A stretch of 64,000 nt of DNA from Aureimonas flava (GTDB lineage Bacteria > Pseudomonadota > Alphaproteobacteria > Rhizobiales > Rhizobiaceae), in assembly GCF_003583935.1 (NCBI RefSeq), contig NZ_QYRN01000001.1, forward strand, positions 62,001 to 126,000, in the 5' to 3' direction. Both the position numbers and the translations under genes were made by a program. The notes beneath the pieces were generated by a model that saw only the letters and a list, made by a program, of their open reading frames with translations, did not search any database and was not told the origin of the DNA. Positions 32,808 to 41,203 of the stretch are shown in pieces; positions within the stretch are counted from its first letter, which is position 1; the number at the start of each line of letters is the position of its first letter.

Positions 32808-34088
32808 TCAGCCGCCGGCCTTGGCGAGAACCAGCGCGGGCGGGTGGTCGTCGCGCGCCTCAGCGGCGGGCCGCTGCGAGGCGAAGGGAATGCCGAGCGC
32901 CGTCCAGGTCTCGACCAGCGCATCGCGAAGGGCCGCCACCAACGCATCGTCGTGCAGCGGGGTCGGCGTGATGCGCAGCCGCTCGGTGCCGCGCGGCACC
33001 GTCGGGTAGTTGATCGGCTGGATGTAGATCCCGTGCCGGTCGAGCAGGCGGTCGCTCGCCTGCTTGCACAGTTCGGGATCGCCCACCAGGAGCGGCACGA
33101 TATGCGTGTCGGACGCCATCACGGGAAGGTCGGCCTCGGTCAGACCGCGCTTGACCTCGCCCACCTGCCGCTGCTGCCCCGCGCGCTCCGTGGCGGAGCC
33201 CTTGAGGTGACGGATCGAGGCGGCGGCTGCGGCGGCCAGCGCCGGCGGAAGGGCCGTGGTGAAGATGAAGCCGGTTGCATAGGAGCGCACCGCGTCCACC
33301 AGCGCACGGCTGCCGGCGATGTAGCCGCCCAGCACGCCGAAGGCCTTGGCCAGCGTCCCCTCGATCACGTCGAGCCGGTGGGCCACCCCGTCGCGGTCCG
33401 TGATGCCCCCGCCGCGCGGCCCGTACATGCCGACGGCGTGGACCTCGTCGATATAGGTCATCGCGTTGTAGCGGTCGGCGAGGTCGCAGATCGCGGCGAT
33501 CGGCGCGACGTCGCCGTCCATCGAATAGACGCTCTCGAAGACGATGAGCTTCGGGCGCTCCGGATCGGCCGCCTTCAGGAGCTCTTCCAGATGCGCCAGA
33601 TCGTTGTGGCGGAACACCTGCTTGCGGCAGCCTGAGCGCCGCACGCCCTCGATCATCGAGGCGTGGTTCAGCTCGTCGGAAAGGATCAGGCAGTCGGGCA
33701 GGAGCTTCGCGATGGTGGAGATCGACGCGTCGTTGGACACGAAGCCGGAGGTGAAGACCAGCGCCGCTTCCTTGCCGTGGAGATCGGCGAGTTCCGCCTC
33801 GAGCTCGACCAGCGGATGGCTGGTGCCGGAGATGTTGCGCGTGCCGCCGGCCCCCGATCCCATGGCCGCCACGGCACTCGACATCGCCTCCACCACGGCC
33901 GGGTGCTGGCCCATGCCGAGATAGTCGTTCGAGCACCACACGGTGATCTCGCGCGCTTCGCCCTCGTGGCGCCACAGGGCGGCCGGAAAGCGGCCCGCGA
34001 TACGCTCAAGGTCGGCGAAGACCCGGTAGCGGCGTTCTGCGTGGAGAGCCTCGATCGCGGATGCGAAGTGCGATTGGTAGTCGATCAT
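32808..34088 (-). CDS. hemA: 5-aminolevulinate synthase
   Basis: A 426-residue PLP enzyme condensing glycine with succinyl-CoA, the first step of haem synthesis by the C4 route used by alphaproteobacteria. Visible: [13 protein letters not shown] (51-63), [15 protein letters not shown] (79-93), [10 protein letters not shown] (184-193), [12 protein letters not shown] (212-223) and the cofactor Lys248 in [14 protein letters not shown] lies 7 bases before the ATG. A promoter-like pair and a perfect palindrome lie upstream. Convergent with the AbrB-family gene. Confidence 0.97.
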   Translation of the reverse strand: MIDYQSHFASAIEALHAERRYRVFADLERIAGRFPAALWRHEGEAREITVWCSNDYLGMGQHPAVVEAMSSAVAAMGSGAGGTRNISGTSHPLVELEAELADLHGKEAALVFTSGFVSNDASISTIAKLLPDCLILSDELNHASMIEGVRRSGCRKQVFRHNDLAHLEELLKAADPERPKLIVFESVYSMDGDVAPIAAICDLADRYNAMTYIDEVHAVGMYGPRGGGITDRDGVAHRLDVIEGTLAKAFGVLGGYIAGSRALVDAVRSYATGFIFTTALPPALAAAAAASIRHLKGSATERAGQQRQVGEVKRGLTEADLPVMASDTHIVPLLVGDPELCKQASDRLLDRHGIYIQPINYPTVPRGTERLRITPTPLHDDALVAALRDALVETWTALGIPFASQRPAAEARDDHPPALVLAKAGG

Positions 34089-34110
34089 CCGGAACTCCTT
34101 CGTGAGAAGG

Positions 34111-34155
34111 GTTCTAAGTTCGAGGCAAGGCGAAGTCCACCCGGACAGAATGTCC
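34111..34155 (-). promoter_or_regulatory. Candidate hemA promoter with upstream palindrome
   Basis: On the minus strand, TGGACT (34134-34139) and TAGAAC (34111-34116) are 17 bases apart, a sigma-70-like spacing with four matches in each box. Immediately upstream is GGACA-GAA-TGTCC (34143-34155), a perfect 5+3+5 palindrome where an activator or repressor could bind. It does not look like a FixK/Fnr (TTGAT-N4-ATCAA) site. Confidence 0.35.
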
Positions 34156-34166
34156 AAGCGCGGCTT

Positions 34167-34337
34167 TCAGGCATCGTCCTCCGAGGCATTTTCGTCCCGG
34201 TCGGGCGCGTCGGCACCCTCCGGCGCCTCGGCCCGGCCGCGGGCCTGCTCCTTGCGCCGGCGCAGGTTCTCGCGCAGCACTTCCTCCAGCCGCTTCTGGC
34301 GCTTGAGCTTGGCGGGGTCGATCGGAGCGTGGGTCAT
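34167..34337 (-). CDS. Small charged protein, unknown function
   Basis: A 56-residue reading frame upstream of hemA, ATG at 34337, TGA at 34167. It begins MTHAPIDPAKLKRQKRLEEV, continues as a very basic helix with RRRKEQ, and ends acidic (DRDENASEDDA). The split of basic helix and acidic tail suggests a nucleic-acid or ribosome-associated small protein, but no family was recognised. The start lies 10 bases after the epimerase stop on the same strand, so co-transcription is likely. Confidence 0.55.
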   Translation of the reverse strand: MTHAPIDPAKLKRQKRLEEVLRENLRRRKEQARGRAEAPEGADAPDRDENASEDDA

Positions 34338-34346
34338 GTCCGGCCT

Positions 34347-35279
34347 CTAGCGCCGACGGCCGCCGCGCTTCAAGCGCAGATCGCGCAGCATGCGGCGCAG
34401 CCCGTCCTCCGTGGTCTCGGGCGGCTGCCAATCGGCGGCGGCGCGAAAGGCCGAGTCGTCCACGACCAGCGAGCCGAACACGTGCTCGTACTGTTTCCGG
34501 CGGCCGGCGAGCGCCGCGATCCGAGCGAGCGTGTGGGTCGGCAGGGAGAAGAGGCGAGGGGAGCGACCCATCTCCTGCCGGGCGAACGCCACCATCTCGC
34601 CAAGGCTCCAGGGTTCCCCGTCGCAGACCAGAAAGGTGCCGCCCGCCGCCTCGGGCGCGGCGGCGGCCTGCCGCAGCGCGTCCACGGCGTTGGCGATCGA
34701 CAGGAGGCTGCGGCTGGCGCTCGGCGCGGCCAGCGGCAGCGGCACCGGCAGGCTGGAGATGCGCAGCAGCGCGGCGACCCCTCCGCGCCCGCCCGGCCCG
34801 TAGACCGGCGGCAGCCGGAGGACGACGCCTTGCGTCGCGCCGCCTTCCAGCGCGCCCCAGGCCGCGGCCTCGCCCGCCAGCTTCGACGAGGCATAGGCGT
34901 TCTGCGGCTGTTCGGGCGCGTTTTCGTCGAAGGGCTCCGATGTCAGCGGGTGCACCAGGTTGGTCGACGCATAGACGAACCGACGCACGCCCCGCCGGAC
35001 GGCCGCCTCGGCCACGGCCTTGGTCGCCGAGACGTTGACCTCCATCAACGCCGCGTCGTCGCGGGCGGCGGGGTCGGATCGGGCGGGGTTGAGCGCGGCC
35101 AGATGGACCACGGCGTCCAGGCTCTCCGGCCAGCCCGCCCACTCGCCGACCTGCCGAAGATCCGATGGAGCGCCGTCTACGCCGCGCGAAAGGGCGCACA
35201 CGTCGTCGCCGCGTTCCCTCAGGTGGGCGACGAGGTGCCGGCCGATGAAGCCGGAGGCCCCGGTCACGAGAATGCGCAC
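34347..35279 (-). CDS. NAD-dependent epimerase/dehydratase
   Basis: A 310-residue extended-SDR enzyme. GASGFIGRHLVAHL at residues 7-20 binds NAD(P), and the catalytic pair is in YASSK (about 132-136). Middle motifs LRLPPVYGPGGRG and LSIANAVDAL fit sugar-nucleotide epimerases related to WbpK/GalE-like proteins. GTG start at 35279 places the nucleotide-binding motif at the very N-terminus. Divergent from a sugar transferase gene, so both may act on surface polysaccharide. Confidence 0.87.
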   Translation of the reverse strand: MRILVTGASGFIGRHLVAHLRERGDDVCALSRGVDGAPSDLRQVGEWAGWPESLDAVVHLAALNPARSDPAARDDAALMEVNVSATKAVAEAAVRRGVRRFVYASTNLVHPLTSEPFDENAPEQPQNAYASSKLAGEAAAWGALEGGATQGVVLRLPPVYGPGGRGGVAALLRISSLPVPLPLAAPSASRSLLSIANAVDALRQAAAAPEAAGGTFLVCDGEPWSLGEMVAFARQEMGRSPRLFSLPTHTLARIAALAGRRKQYEHVFGSLVVDDSAFRAAADWQPPETTEDGLRRMLRDLRLKRGGRRR

Positions 35280-35330
35280 GTCGGTTCGTCCCCACTTGCT
35301 CTGTCCGCGTTTTCGCGGCACTCGCCTTCC

Positions 35331-35885
35331 ATGAAGCGTGTGTTCGACATTCTGGCAAGCGTTGCCGGCCTTATCGTGTTCGGTCCCGTGATCCTGCTCC
35401 TCGCCGCGCTGGTTCGGCGAGACAGTTCAGGGCCGGGCATCTTCGCGCAGGCGCGGGTCGGTCGGGCGGAGCGCGTCTTCACCTGCTACAAGCTGCGGAC
35501 CATGCGCCAGGGCACCGTTTCCGCCGCCTCGCACGAGACGCCGTCGGCGGCCGTGACCCGGCTCGGGGCCTTCCTGCGCAAGTGGAAGCTGGACGAACTG
35601 CCCCAGCTCTGGAACGTCCTGCGCGGCGAGATGAGCCTGGTCGGCCCGCGTCCCTCGCTGCCGGTGCAGGACGAGGTGATCGCGGCACGGCGCGCGCGCG
35701 GCGTCTTCGCGCTGCGTCCCGGCATCACCGGCCTCGCCCAGGTTCACGGGATCGACATGTCGCGGCCGGAGAGGTTGGCCGAGGTGGATGCGCAATACCT
35801 CGCGACGCGCAGCTTCGGCGGCGACCTGGCGCTGATCCTCCAGACGGTGACGGGCAAGGGGCGGGGGGACCGTGTCGGCACCTGA
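35331..35885 (+). CDS. Initiating sugar (polyprenyl-phosphate) transferase
   Basis: A 184-residue bacterial sugar transferase of the WcaJ/PglC type. It has one N-terminal membrane segment (about residues 7-28), [18 protein letters not shown] (about 41-58), and [23 protein letters not shown] (about 88-110), the catalytic core containing the Asp-Glu pair. It should move a sugar phosphate onto undecaprenyl phosphate to begin a surface glycan. Short, PglC-like form without extra membrane helices. Divergent from the epimerase, and overlapping the next gene by 14 bases. Confidence 0.92.
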   Translation: MKRVFDILASVAGLIVFGPVILLLAALVRRDSSGPGIFAQARVGRAERVFTCYKLRTMRQGTVSAASHETPSAAVTRLGAFLRKWKLDELPQLWNVLRGEMSLVGPRPSLPVQDEVIAARRARGVFALRPGITGLAQVHGIDMSRPERLAEVDAQYLATRSFGGDLALILQTVTGKGRGDRVGT

Positions 35886-36573
35886 CGGGCTTGAGCGCCT
35901 TCGCGTCGCGAGCTGGAACCTGCACGGCTTCATCGGTGAGGGGCGGCAGCCCGATCCCGAACGCAGCTTCCGCGTCGTCGCGAGCCTGGAGGCGGACATC
36001 CTCGCCCTTCAGGAGGTGGACGGGCGCACGCATCTGCGGCGTCTACCCGACGCGTTCGAGCGGGTGCGGGCGGTGTTGGGCGGCCATCTGGTCGAGGCTC
36101 ACCTGTTCGGCGCGCCGGGGCGCGAATACGGCCATGTGCTCTGGTCGCGCCATCCGATCGAACAGGCCGAGGTCCACGCCCTGCCGGGGCCGGGCTTGGA
36201 GCCGCGCGCGGCGATCGAGGCGGTGGTCGCGACGCCGTTGGGACGGCTTCGCGTGGTCGTGGCGCATTTCGGGCTCGATCCGCGCGCACGGCCTCGGCAG
36301 GCGGCGTTCGTGGCGGGTCTCGTCCGGCCGGACATGCCCACGGTGGCGCTCGGCGACTTCAACGAATGGCGCCGGCGCGGCCCGGTCCACGCCGCCCTTT
36401 CGGCGGCGTTGCCGGTGCACGAGCCGGTGCCGACCTGGCCTGTGCGACGGCCCTTCGCCGGCCTCGACCGGCTCTATGCCTCGCGCGGCGTCGCGCTCCA
36501 TGCCGTGGCAGCCCGACGGGACGCCGCGCCCGCGTCCGACCATCTGCCGCTGGTCGCGGACTTACGCTTCTAG
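35872..36573 (+). CDS. Endonuclease/exonuclease/phosphatase-family protein
   Basis: A 233-residue protein of the DNase I-like fold. VASWNLHGF (about 12-20), LQEVDGRTH with metal-binding Glu (about 46-54), GDFNEW (about 160-165) and SDHLPLVADL at the C-terminus are all present, so the catalytic set is complete. Substrate may be a phosphodiester in lipid or nucleic acid. GTG start at 35872 inside the sugar transferase end. Its TAG overlaps the stop of the convergent permease gene at CTAG. Confidence 0.87.
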   Translation: MSAPDGLERLRVASWNLHGFIGEGRQPDPERSFRVVASLEADILALQEVDGRTHLRRLPDAFERVRAVLGGHLVEAHLFGAPGREYGHVLWSRHPIEQAEVHALPGPGLEPRAAIEAVVATPLGRLRVVVAHFGLDPRARPRQAAFVAGLVRPDMPTVALGDFNEWRRRGPVHAALSAALPVHEPVPTWPVRRPFAGLDRLYASRGVALHAVAARRDAAPASDHLPLVADLRF

Positions 36574-37391
36574 CGGCGGCTTCTCGGGTCGAGGCGGTCG
36601 CGAAGCCCGTCGCCGATCAGGTTGAAGCCGAGAACGGCCAGCGCGATGGCGCAGCCGGGCGCCAGCGCCAGCCAGGGCGCCGAGCCCATATAGGTCTGCG
36701 CGTCCGCCAGCATGCGCCCCCAGGAGGGCGTTGGCGGCCGACGGCCGAGCCCGAGATAGCCGAGCCCGGCTTCGGTCAGGATCGCCAGCCCCATCTGGAG
36801 CGACACCTGGATCGCCAGGGTGCCCGCGATGTTCGGCAGGACATGGAACCGCGCGATCGCCGGCCCGGTCCGGCCGAGGGCGCGCGCTGCGGTCACGAAG
36901 TCGCGCCCGAGCACCGAGAGCGTGGTCGCCCGCGTCACGCGCGCGAAGACGGGAAGCGTGAACAGCGCGATGGCGGCGGTGGCGCTCCAGAAGCCGGTGC
37001 CGAGCGCCGCTGCCAGCATCATCGCCGACAGGATGGGCGGGAAGGCGAACAGGACGTCCGCGCCGCGCATCAGGGCGCCGCCCGCGCGCCCGCCGACCTC
37101 GGCCGCCGCGAGCCCGACCAGCCCGCCCAGCGCGGCGCCGATCAGCACGGCGACCAGCGCGGTGGCGAGGCTGGTGCCGGCCCCCAGCATCAGGAGCGAA
37201 AGCACGTCGCGGCCGAGCTGATCCGTGCCCAGAAGCCCGCTCGCCAGGGGCGCCTCCAACCGTTCGGCGAGGCGCAGCCGCAGGGGCACGGGCGACGGCG
37301 TCCAGAACGGAGCGACCGCCGCGGCCGCCACGAGCGTCGCGACGATCGCGCCGCCGAAGGCAAGACGCGCCCGGCCGCGCCCGGCCCTCAC
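36570..37391 (-). CDS. Peptide/nickel-type ABC transporter permease (DppC-like)
   Basis: A 273-residue inner-membrane permease with an N-terminal helix (about 10-30), the preserved LLGTDQLGRDVLSLLMLGAGTSL segment (about 53-75), and the EAA loop region AARALGRTGPAIARFHVLPNI (about 171-191). Starts at GTG 37391, overlapping the DppB-like stop (GTGA). Second permease of a binding protein-dependent importer for peptides or similar solutes. No ATP-binding subunit follows; its stop is shared with the convergent gene. Confidence 0.92.
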   Translation of the reverse strand: MRAGRGRARLAFGGAIVATLVAAAAVAPFWTPSPVPLRLRLAERLEAPLASGLLGTDQLGRDVLSLLMLGAGTSLATALVAVLIGAALGGLVGLAAAEVGGRAGGALMRGADVLFAFPPILSAMMLAAALGTGFWSATAAIALFTLPVFARVTRATTLSVLGRDFVTAARALGRTGPAIARFHVLPNIAGTLAIQVSLQMGLAILTEAGLGYLGLGRRPPTPSWGRMLADAQTYMGSAPWLALAPGCAIALAVLGFNLIGDGLRDRLDPRSRR

Positions 37392-38335
37392 GACGGCGAC
37401 CTCGCGCGCGGGTCGATCCAGACCTGGACGAGATCGACGGCGGCGTTCACGACGACGACGCCGGCGGCCAGCAGCAGGGCCACCGCCTGCAGCGTCACGA
37501 GATCCCGCTGTGCCAGTGCCTGGTAGGCGAGCTGACCCAGTCCCGGCAAGGCGAAGACGTTCTCCACCAGCACCGCACCCGCGATCAGGAAGGCGAACTG
37601 GAAGCCGACGACGGTGAGGATCGGCGGCAGCGCGTTGGGCGCGCCGTGGCGCAGCAGGGCCGCCGTGTGCGACAGGCCCTTGGCGCGCGCGGTGCGAAGG
37701 AAGTCCTCGCCCGCCGTCTCCAGAAGCGCGCCGCGCGCGACCCGGCAGAGCACGGCCGCCTGCGGCAGCGCCAGCGCCGTGGCCGGGAGCACCAGCGAAC
37801 CGAGGGCCGCGCCCGTGCCGGCTGCCCAGCCGGGAAAGCCGCCGGCCGGCATCCAGCCGAGCGTGGTGGCGAAGACCAGGATCAGAAGCAGCCCGATCCA
37901 GAAGTTCGGCACCGCCATGCCTGCCTGCGCGAAGACCACGGCGAGCCTGTCCGTCAGCCCGCCCGGACGACGCGCGGCCAGAAAGCCGGCGCAAAGACCC
38001 AGCGCGAGCGCGAGGGCGAGCGCCATCACGGCCAGCGGCAGCGTCACGGCCATCCGCTGCGCGATCAGTCCCGAGACCGGCATGCCGTAGGTCAGGGAGC
38101 GTCCGAAATCGCCCGTGAGCGCTCCGCCGAGCCATGCGAGCCAGCGCAGGAGCACGGGCCGGTCGAGGCCGAGCTCGGCCCGCAGCGCGGCCAGCGTGTC
38201 GGGCCTCGCCGAGGTTCCCAGCATCACCGCCGCCGGATCGCCCGGCAGCAGGTCGAACGCGACGAACACCAGCAGCGACACGACGACGAGAAGGGCGCCG
38301 AGCCCAAGGATCCGCCGGAGAAGGAGGCCCGCCAA
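37388..38335 (-). CDS. Peptide/nickel-type ABC transporter permease (DppB-like)
   Basis: A 315-residue permease. LLRRILGLGALLVVVSLLVFVAFDLLPGDPA (about 4-34) is the standard DppB start; GDFGRSL (about 74-80) and the EAA region RTARAKGLSHTAALLRHGAPNAL are preserved. The only start that keeps the first helix is a TTG at 38335, 14 bases after the binding-protein stop, so expression may be low or coupled to the upstream gene. Five to six membrane helices. Confidence 0.9.
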   Translation of the reverse strand: MAGLLLRRILGLGALLVVVSLLVFVAFDLLPGDPAAVMLGTSARPDTLAALRAELGLDRPVLLRWLAWLGGALTGDFGRSLTYGMPVSGLIAQRMAVTLPLAVMALALALALGLCAGFLAARRPGGLTDRLAVVFAQAGMAVPNFWIGLLLILVFATTLGWMPAGGFPGWAAGTGAALGSLVLPATALALPQAAVLCRVARGALLETAGEDFLRTARAKGLSHTAALLRHGAPNALPPILTVVGFQFAFLIAGAVLVENVFALPGLGQLAYQALAQRDLVTLQAVALLLAAGVVVVNAAVDLVQVWIDPRARSPS

Positions 38336-38349
38336 CGCGATGGATCAGC

Positions 38350-39858
38350 TCACGGCGCCCAACGGACGTCGGTCAGGTCGTTGGACGGAATGGGCTCGTC
38401 GGCCCAGAGACCGGTGAGGCGCTTGTCCCAGAGGCCGAGCTTGGGCATCACGAAGAGGTATAGGGCCGGCACGTCCTCGGCCAGAATCTCCTGCGCGCGT
38501 CCGTAGTGTGCCAGACGCGCCGCCTCGTCGGTGGCGCGTTCGGCTTCCCGGTTCTCGCGGTCGAAGGCCTCGCTGTGATACCCGAAGTAGTAGTCGGGCC
38601 GCGCATAGATGCCGATGTCCATCGGTTCGGCATGGGCGACGATGGTCATGTCGAAGTCGTGGCCGTTGAGCACCTGGTCGACCCACACCGCCGGAAATTC
38701 CGTCGGCACGATGTCCAGCGTCACGCCGACCTCGGCCAGCAGAGCCTGCAGGATTTCGGACGAGCGCGTGGCGTAGGTCATCTGCGGCGTGCGGATCGTG
38801 GCTCGGAAGCCGTCGGGAAAGCCCGCCTCGGTGAGCAGCGCCTTGGCCGCCTCCGGATCGTAGGGCGCGACGCCGGTCAGGTCGCGATAGCCGGGGTCGT
38901 TCGGCGTGTAGTGGCTGCCGATCGGGTGGCCGTATCCGCTCATCGCCGCCTCCACGAGGCCGGCCCGGTCCACCGCCATCATCAGGGCGCGGCGCACCCG
39001 CGGATCGTCGAAGGGCTTGCGGCGCGCGTTCATGCCGGCGACCACCTTCAGCTCGGTGTTGCCGACCACGCTGGCAAGGCGCGGGTCGGCCTCGAAACTC
39101 CGGTAGAGTTCGGGCGCGCCGAACTCGGGAATGGCGTCGACGTCGCCCGCGCGGATCGCCGCCGCCTGCGCCTGTGCGTCCGCGATGAAGCGGAACTCGG
39201 CCTGCCGGAGGGCCGGGCGGTGGGCCTCGTCCCAGTAGCTGTCCGCCCGCTCCAGGCGGACGCGGTCGCCCGGACGCCACTCGGCGAAGCGGAAGGGACC
39301 GGTTCCGATCGGCTGCGAGCGGTTGGTGTCGGCCGAGCCGGGCTCCACCATCACGGCGGCCGGCCAGGCGAGCCGGTAGAGAAGGTTGCCCGACGGTTCC
39401 TTGAGATGGAGGACCAGCGTCGCGGCGTCCGGCGTCTCGATCCGGTCGATGACCTGGAAGAACTGCTTCTGCGGGTTGGTGGAGGTCTCGCCCCGTGCGC
39501 GATCGAGCGTGAACAGGGCGCTCGCCGAATCGAACGCGGCGCCGTTGTGGAAGGCGACGTTCGCGCGCAGGCGGAAGGTGATCGTCCTCCCATCCTCCGA
39601 AACGGCCCAGCTCTCGGCCAGTTGCGGCAGGACCTTGCCGTCGGCGTCGATGCGCGTCAGCCCCTCGAACACGTTCTGCCAGACCACCTGGCCGATCGCG
39701 GCCGGCGCGGCGATCGTCGGATCGAGCCCGGCGGGCTCGATGGACATGGCGAGCGTGATGGTGTCGCGCGGCTCCGCAGTGGCCTGGGCGGCCAACGCCA
39801 GAAGCGTCAGCGCGGCGGCGGCGGCCGTTCGCAGGAGGCGGGACGAAAGCATCGGCAT
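38350..39858 (-). CDS. ABC transporter substrate-binding protein, family 5
   Basis: A 502-residue periplasmic binding protein for peptides or related solutes. Signal peptide residues 1-28 (hydrophobic stretch, ATA cleavage). Domain pattern of SBP_bac_5: FEGLTRID, LAESWAVSEDGRTITFRLR (about 81-99), GTGPFRF (about 184-190), and AMSGYGHPIGSHYTP. AGGGAG upstream of the ATG at 39858. First gene of a three-gene operon with two permeases but no ATPase. Confidence 0.93.
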   Translation of the reverse strand: MPMLSSRLLRTAAAAALTLLALAAQATAEPRDTITLAMSIEPAGLDPTIAAPAAIGQVVWQNVFEGLTRIDADGKVLPQLAESWAVSEDGRTITFRLRANVAFHNGAAFDSASALFTLDRARGETSTNPQKQFFQVIDRIETPDAATLVLHLKEPSGNLLYRLAWPAAVMVEPGSADTNRSQPIGTGPFRFAEWRPGDRVRLERADSYWDEAHRPALRQAEFRFIADAQAQAAAIRAGDVDAIPEFGAPELYRSFEADPRLASVVGNTELKVVAGMNARRKPFDDPRVRRALMMAVDRAGLVEAAMSGYGHPIGSHYTPNDPGYRDLTGVAPYDPEAAKALLTEAGFPDGFRATIRTPQMTYATRSSEILQALLAEVGVTLDIVPTEFPAVWVDQVLNGHDFDMTIVAHAEPMDIGIYARPDYYFGYHSEAFDRENREAERATDEAARLAHYGRAQEILAEDVPALYLFVMPKLGLWDKRLTGLWADEPIPSNDLTDVRWAP

Positions 39859-39979
39859 GCCTGTGGATCTCCCTTCGCGAAGCCGCGCGCCTCGGTGCTG
39901 TTTCGGGGCGGCCATAGGCACCATAGGCGATTGCGAAAGTCGAGAGTGCGCTGCGAAGAAAGGCAGGCGATGCCCCTCC

Positions 39980-39993
39980 CGTCAAACTTGACG
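39980..39993. promoter_or_regulatory. Palindrome in a divergent promoter region
   Basis: CGTCAA-AC-TTGACG, perfect 6-bp half-sites, midway in the 181-base gap between the ABC importer (leftward) and the siderophore-interacting protein gene (rightward). It could be an operator acting on one or both. TTGACG could also act as a -35 box toward the right, though no good -10 follows at 17 bases. Confidence 0.35.
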
Positions 39994-40039
39994 AGGGCGA
40001 TCCACAAATCGTAGGCCGGGCCATCGAAAAGGAGCGGCG

Positions 40040-41176
40040 ATGGACCAGATCGAACCAAGCGCGCAGCCGACCGACGCCGGAGACGCAACGCCCCGGCTGT
40101 GCTCCCGCCTGTCCGTTCCGGTGGCCGACCGCGAGGGGTTCCTGCGCCATTTCCTGGAACATCTCGACGAGGATGTCGAGCCGGCCGTCGGTCCCGACAG
40201 CGAGACGCGGCTGGTGATCTACGACTGCGACACGCGCCTCAGCTTCTCCGGGGAGACGCTGCGGGTGGTCGTCGAGGGCACGGAAGCCGGGCGGCACGGC
40301 GTCGCCAAAGGCGTCGTGGCCTACTACGTCCAGCATATCCTGGGCGAGGCATGCCCGCCGCTGGTCTGGGCGGGCGACGGTGCCGACACGCGCGAGCTGG
40401 CCCATTTTCGCGAGATGCGGGTGGTCTCGTCGCAGCAGCTCAGCCCCCATATGCGCCGCGTGCGGCTGGCGGGGCGGGATCTTGCGCGGTTCGCCACCGG
40501 CGGCCTCCACGTGCGCCTCCTGTTTCCGCCGAAGGGGCGGGCGCCGGTCTGGCCCCACGCGGGTCCGGCGGCGCTTCCGGTCTGGCCGGAGGGCGAGGAC
40601 GAACTCGTCACCCGCGTCTACACGATCCGCCGCATCGACGCGCCGGCGGGCCATGTCGATATCGACGTCGTCCTGCACGATCCGCCGGGCGCCGGGTGCC
40701 GCTGGTCGCGCGAGGCGCAGCCGGGCGAGCTCGTCGGCATGCTCGGGCCGGGCGGCGGCGACGCCGGCCAGGCGGACGACTATCTCTTCCTCGGAGACGA
40801 GACCGCCTTGCCGGCCATCGCGCGTATCCTGGAAGAGATGCCTGCGAACGCGCGGGGACAGGCGTTCATCGAGGTTGGCGGTCCGGCCGAGGAGCAGGCG
40901 CTGCGCCACCCGGAGGGGATCGCGCTGCGCTGGCTGCACCGCGACGGCGCGCCGGCCGGCACGACGACGCTTCTGGAGGACGCGGCTCGCACGGCCGTCT
41001 CCCCCGGCAGCCCGCCGCCCTTCGTCTGGGCCGGCTGCGAGTTCGAGGCGTTCAAGGCGATCCGGCGCTTCTGCCGCAAGGATCTCGGCCTGCGCAAGAC
41101 GCAGCACCTCGTGGTGGCCTACTGGCGGCGCGGCGCACGGCAGGACGACGACGCCAGCGCCGACGACGAGGCGTAG
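40040..41176 (+). CDS. Siderophore-interacting flavoprotein with N-terminal DUF2218 domain
   Basis: A 378-residue protein. Residues about 18-108 match DUF2218 (LVIYDCDTRLSFSG...GVVAYYVQHIL). Residues about 122-245 are a FAD-binding ferredoxin-reductase-like barrel with TRVYTIRRID, the R-x-Y-T flavin motif. The remainder is the NAD(P)H-binding SIP domain (YLFLGDETALPAI, about 251-263; FVWAGCEFEAFKAIRR). Such proteins reduce ferric siderophores in the cytoplasm to release iron. GGAGCGG-type site before the ATG. No other siderophore genes are adjacent. Confidence 0.92.
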   Translation: MDQIEPSAQPTDAGDATPRLCSRLSVPVADREGFLRHFLEHLDEDVEPAVGPDSETRLVIYDCDTRLSFSGETLRVVVEGTEAGRHGVAKGVVAYYVQHILGEACPPLVWAGDGADTRELAHFREMRVVSSQQLSPHMRRVRLAGRDLARFATGGLHVRLLFPPKGRAPVWPHAGPAALPVWPEGEDELVTRVYTIRRIDAPAGHVDIDVVLHDPPGAGCRWSREAQPGELVGMLGPGGGDAGQADDYLFLGDETALPAIARILEEMPANARGQAFIEVGGPAEEQALRHPEGIALRWLHRDGAPAGTTTLLEDAARTAVSPGSPPPFVWAGCEFEAFKAIRRFCRKDLGLRKTQHLVVAYWRRGARQDDDASADDEA

Positions 41177-41203
41177 GCCGGGCGGCCCACGCCTCGAAGG
41201 CGA

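Noticed and set aside
34206-34350. DUF4169-family assignment for the small protein near hemA
   Set aside because: Only general charge pattern matches; the conserved N-terminal motif of that family is absent.
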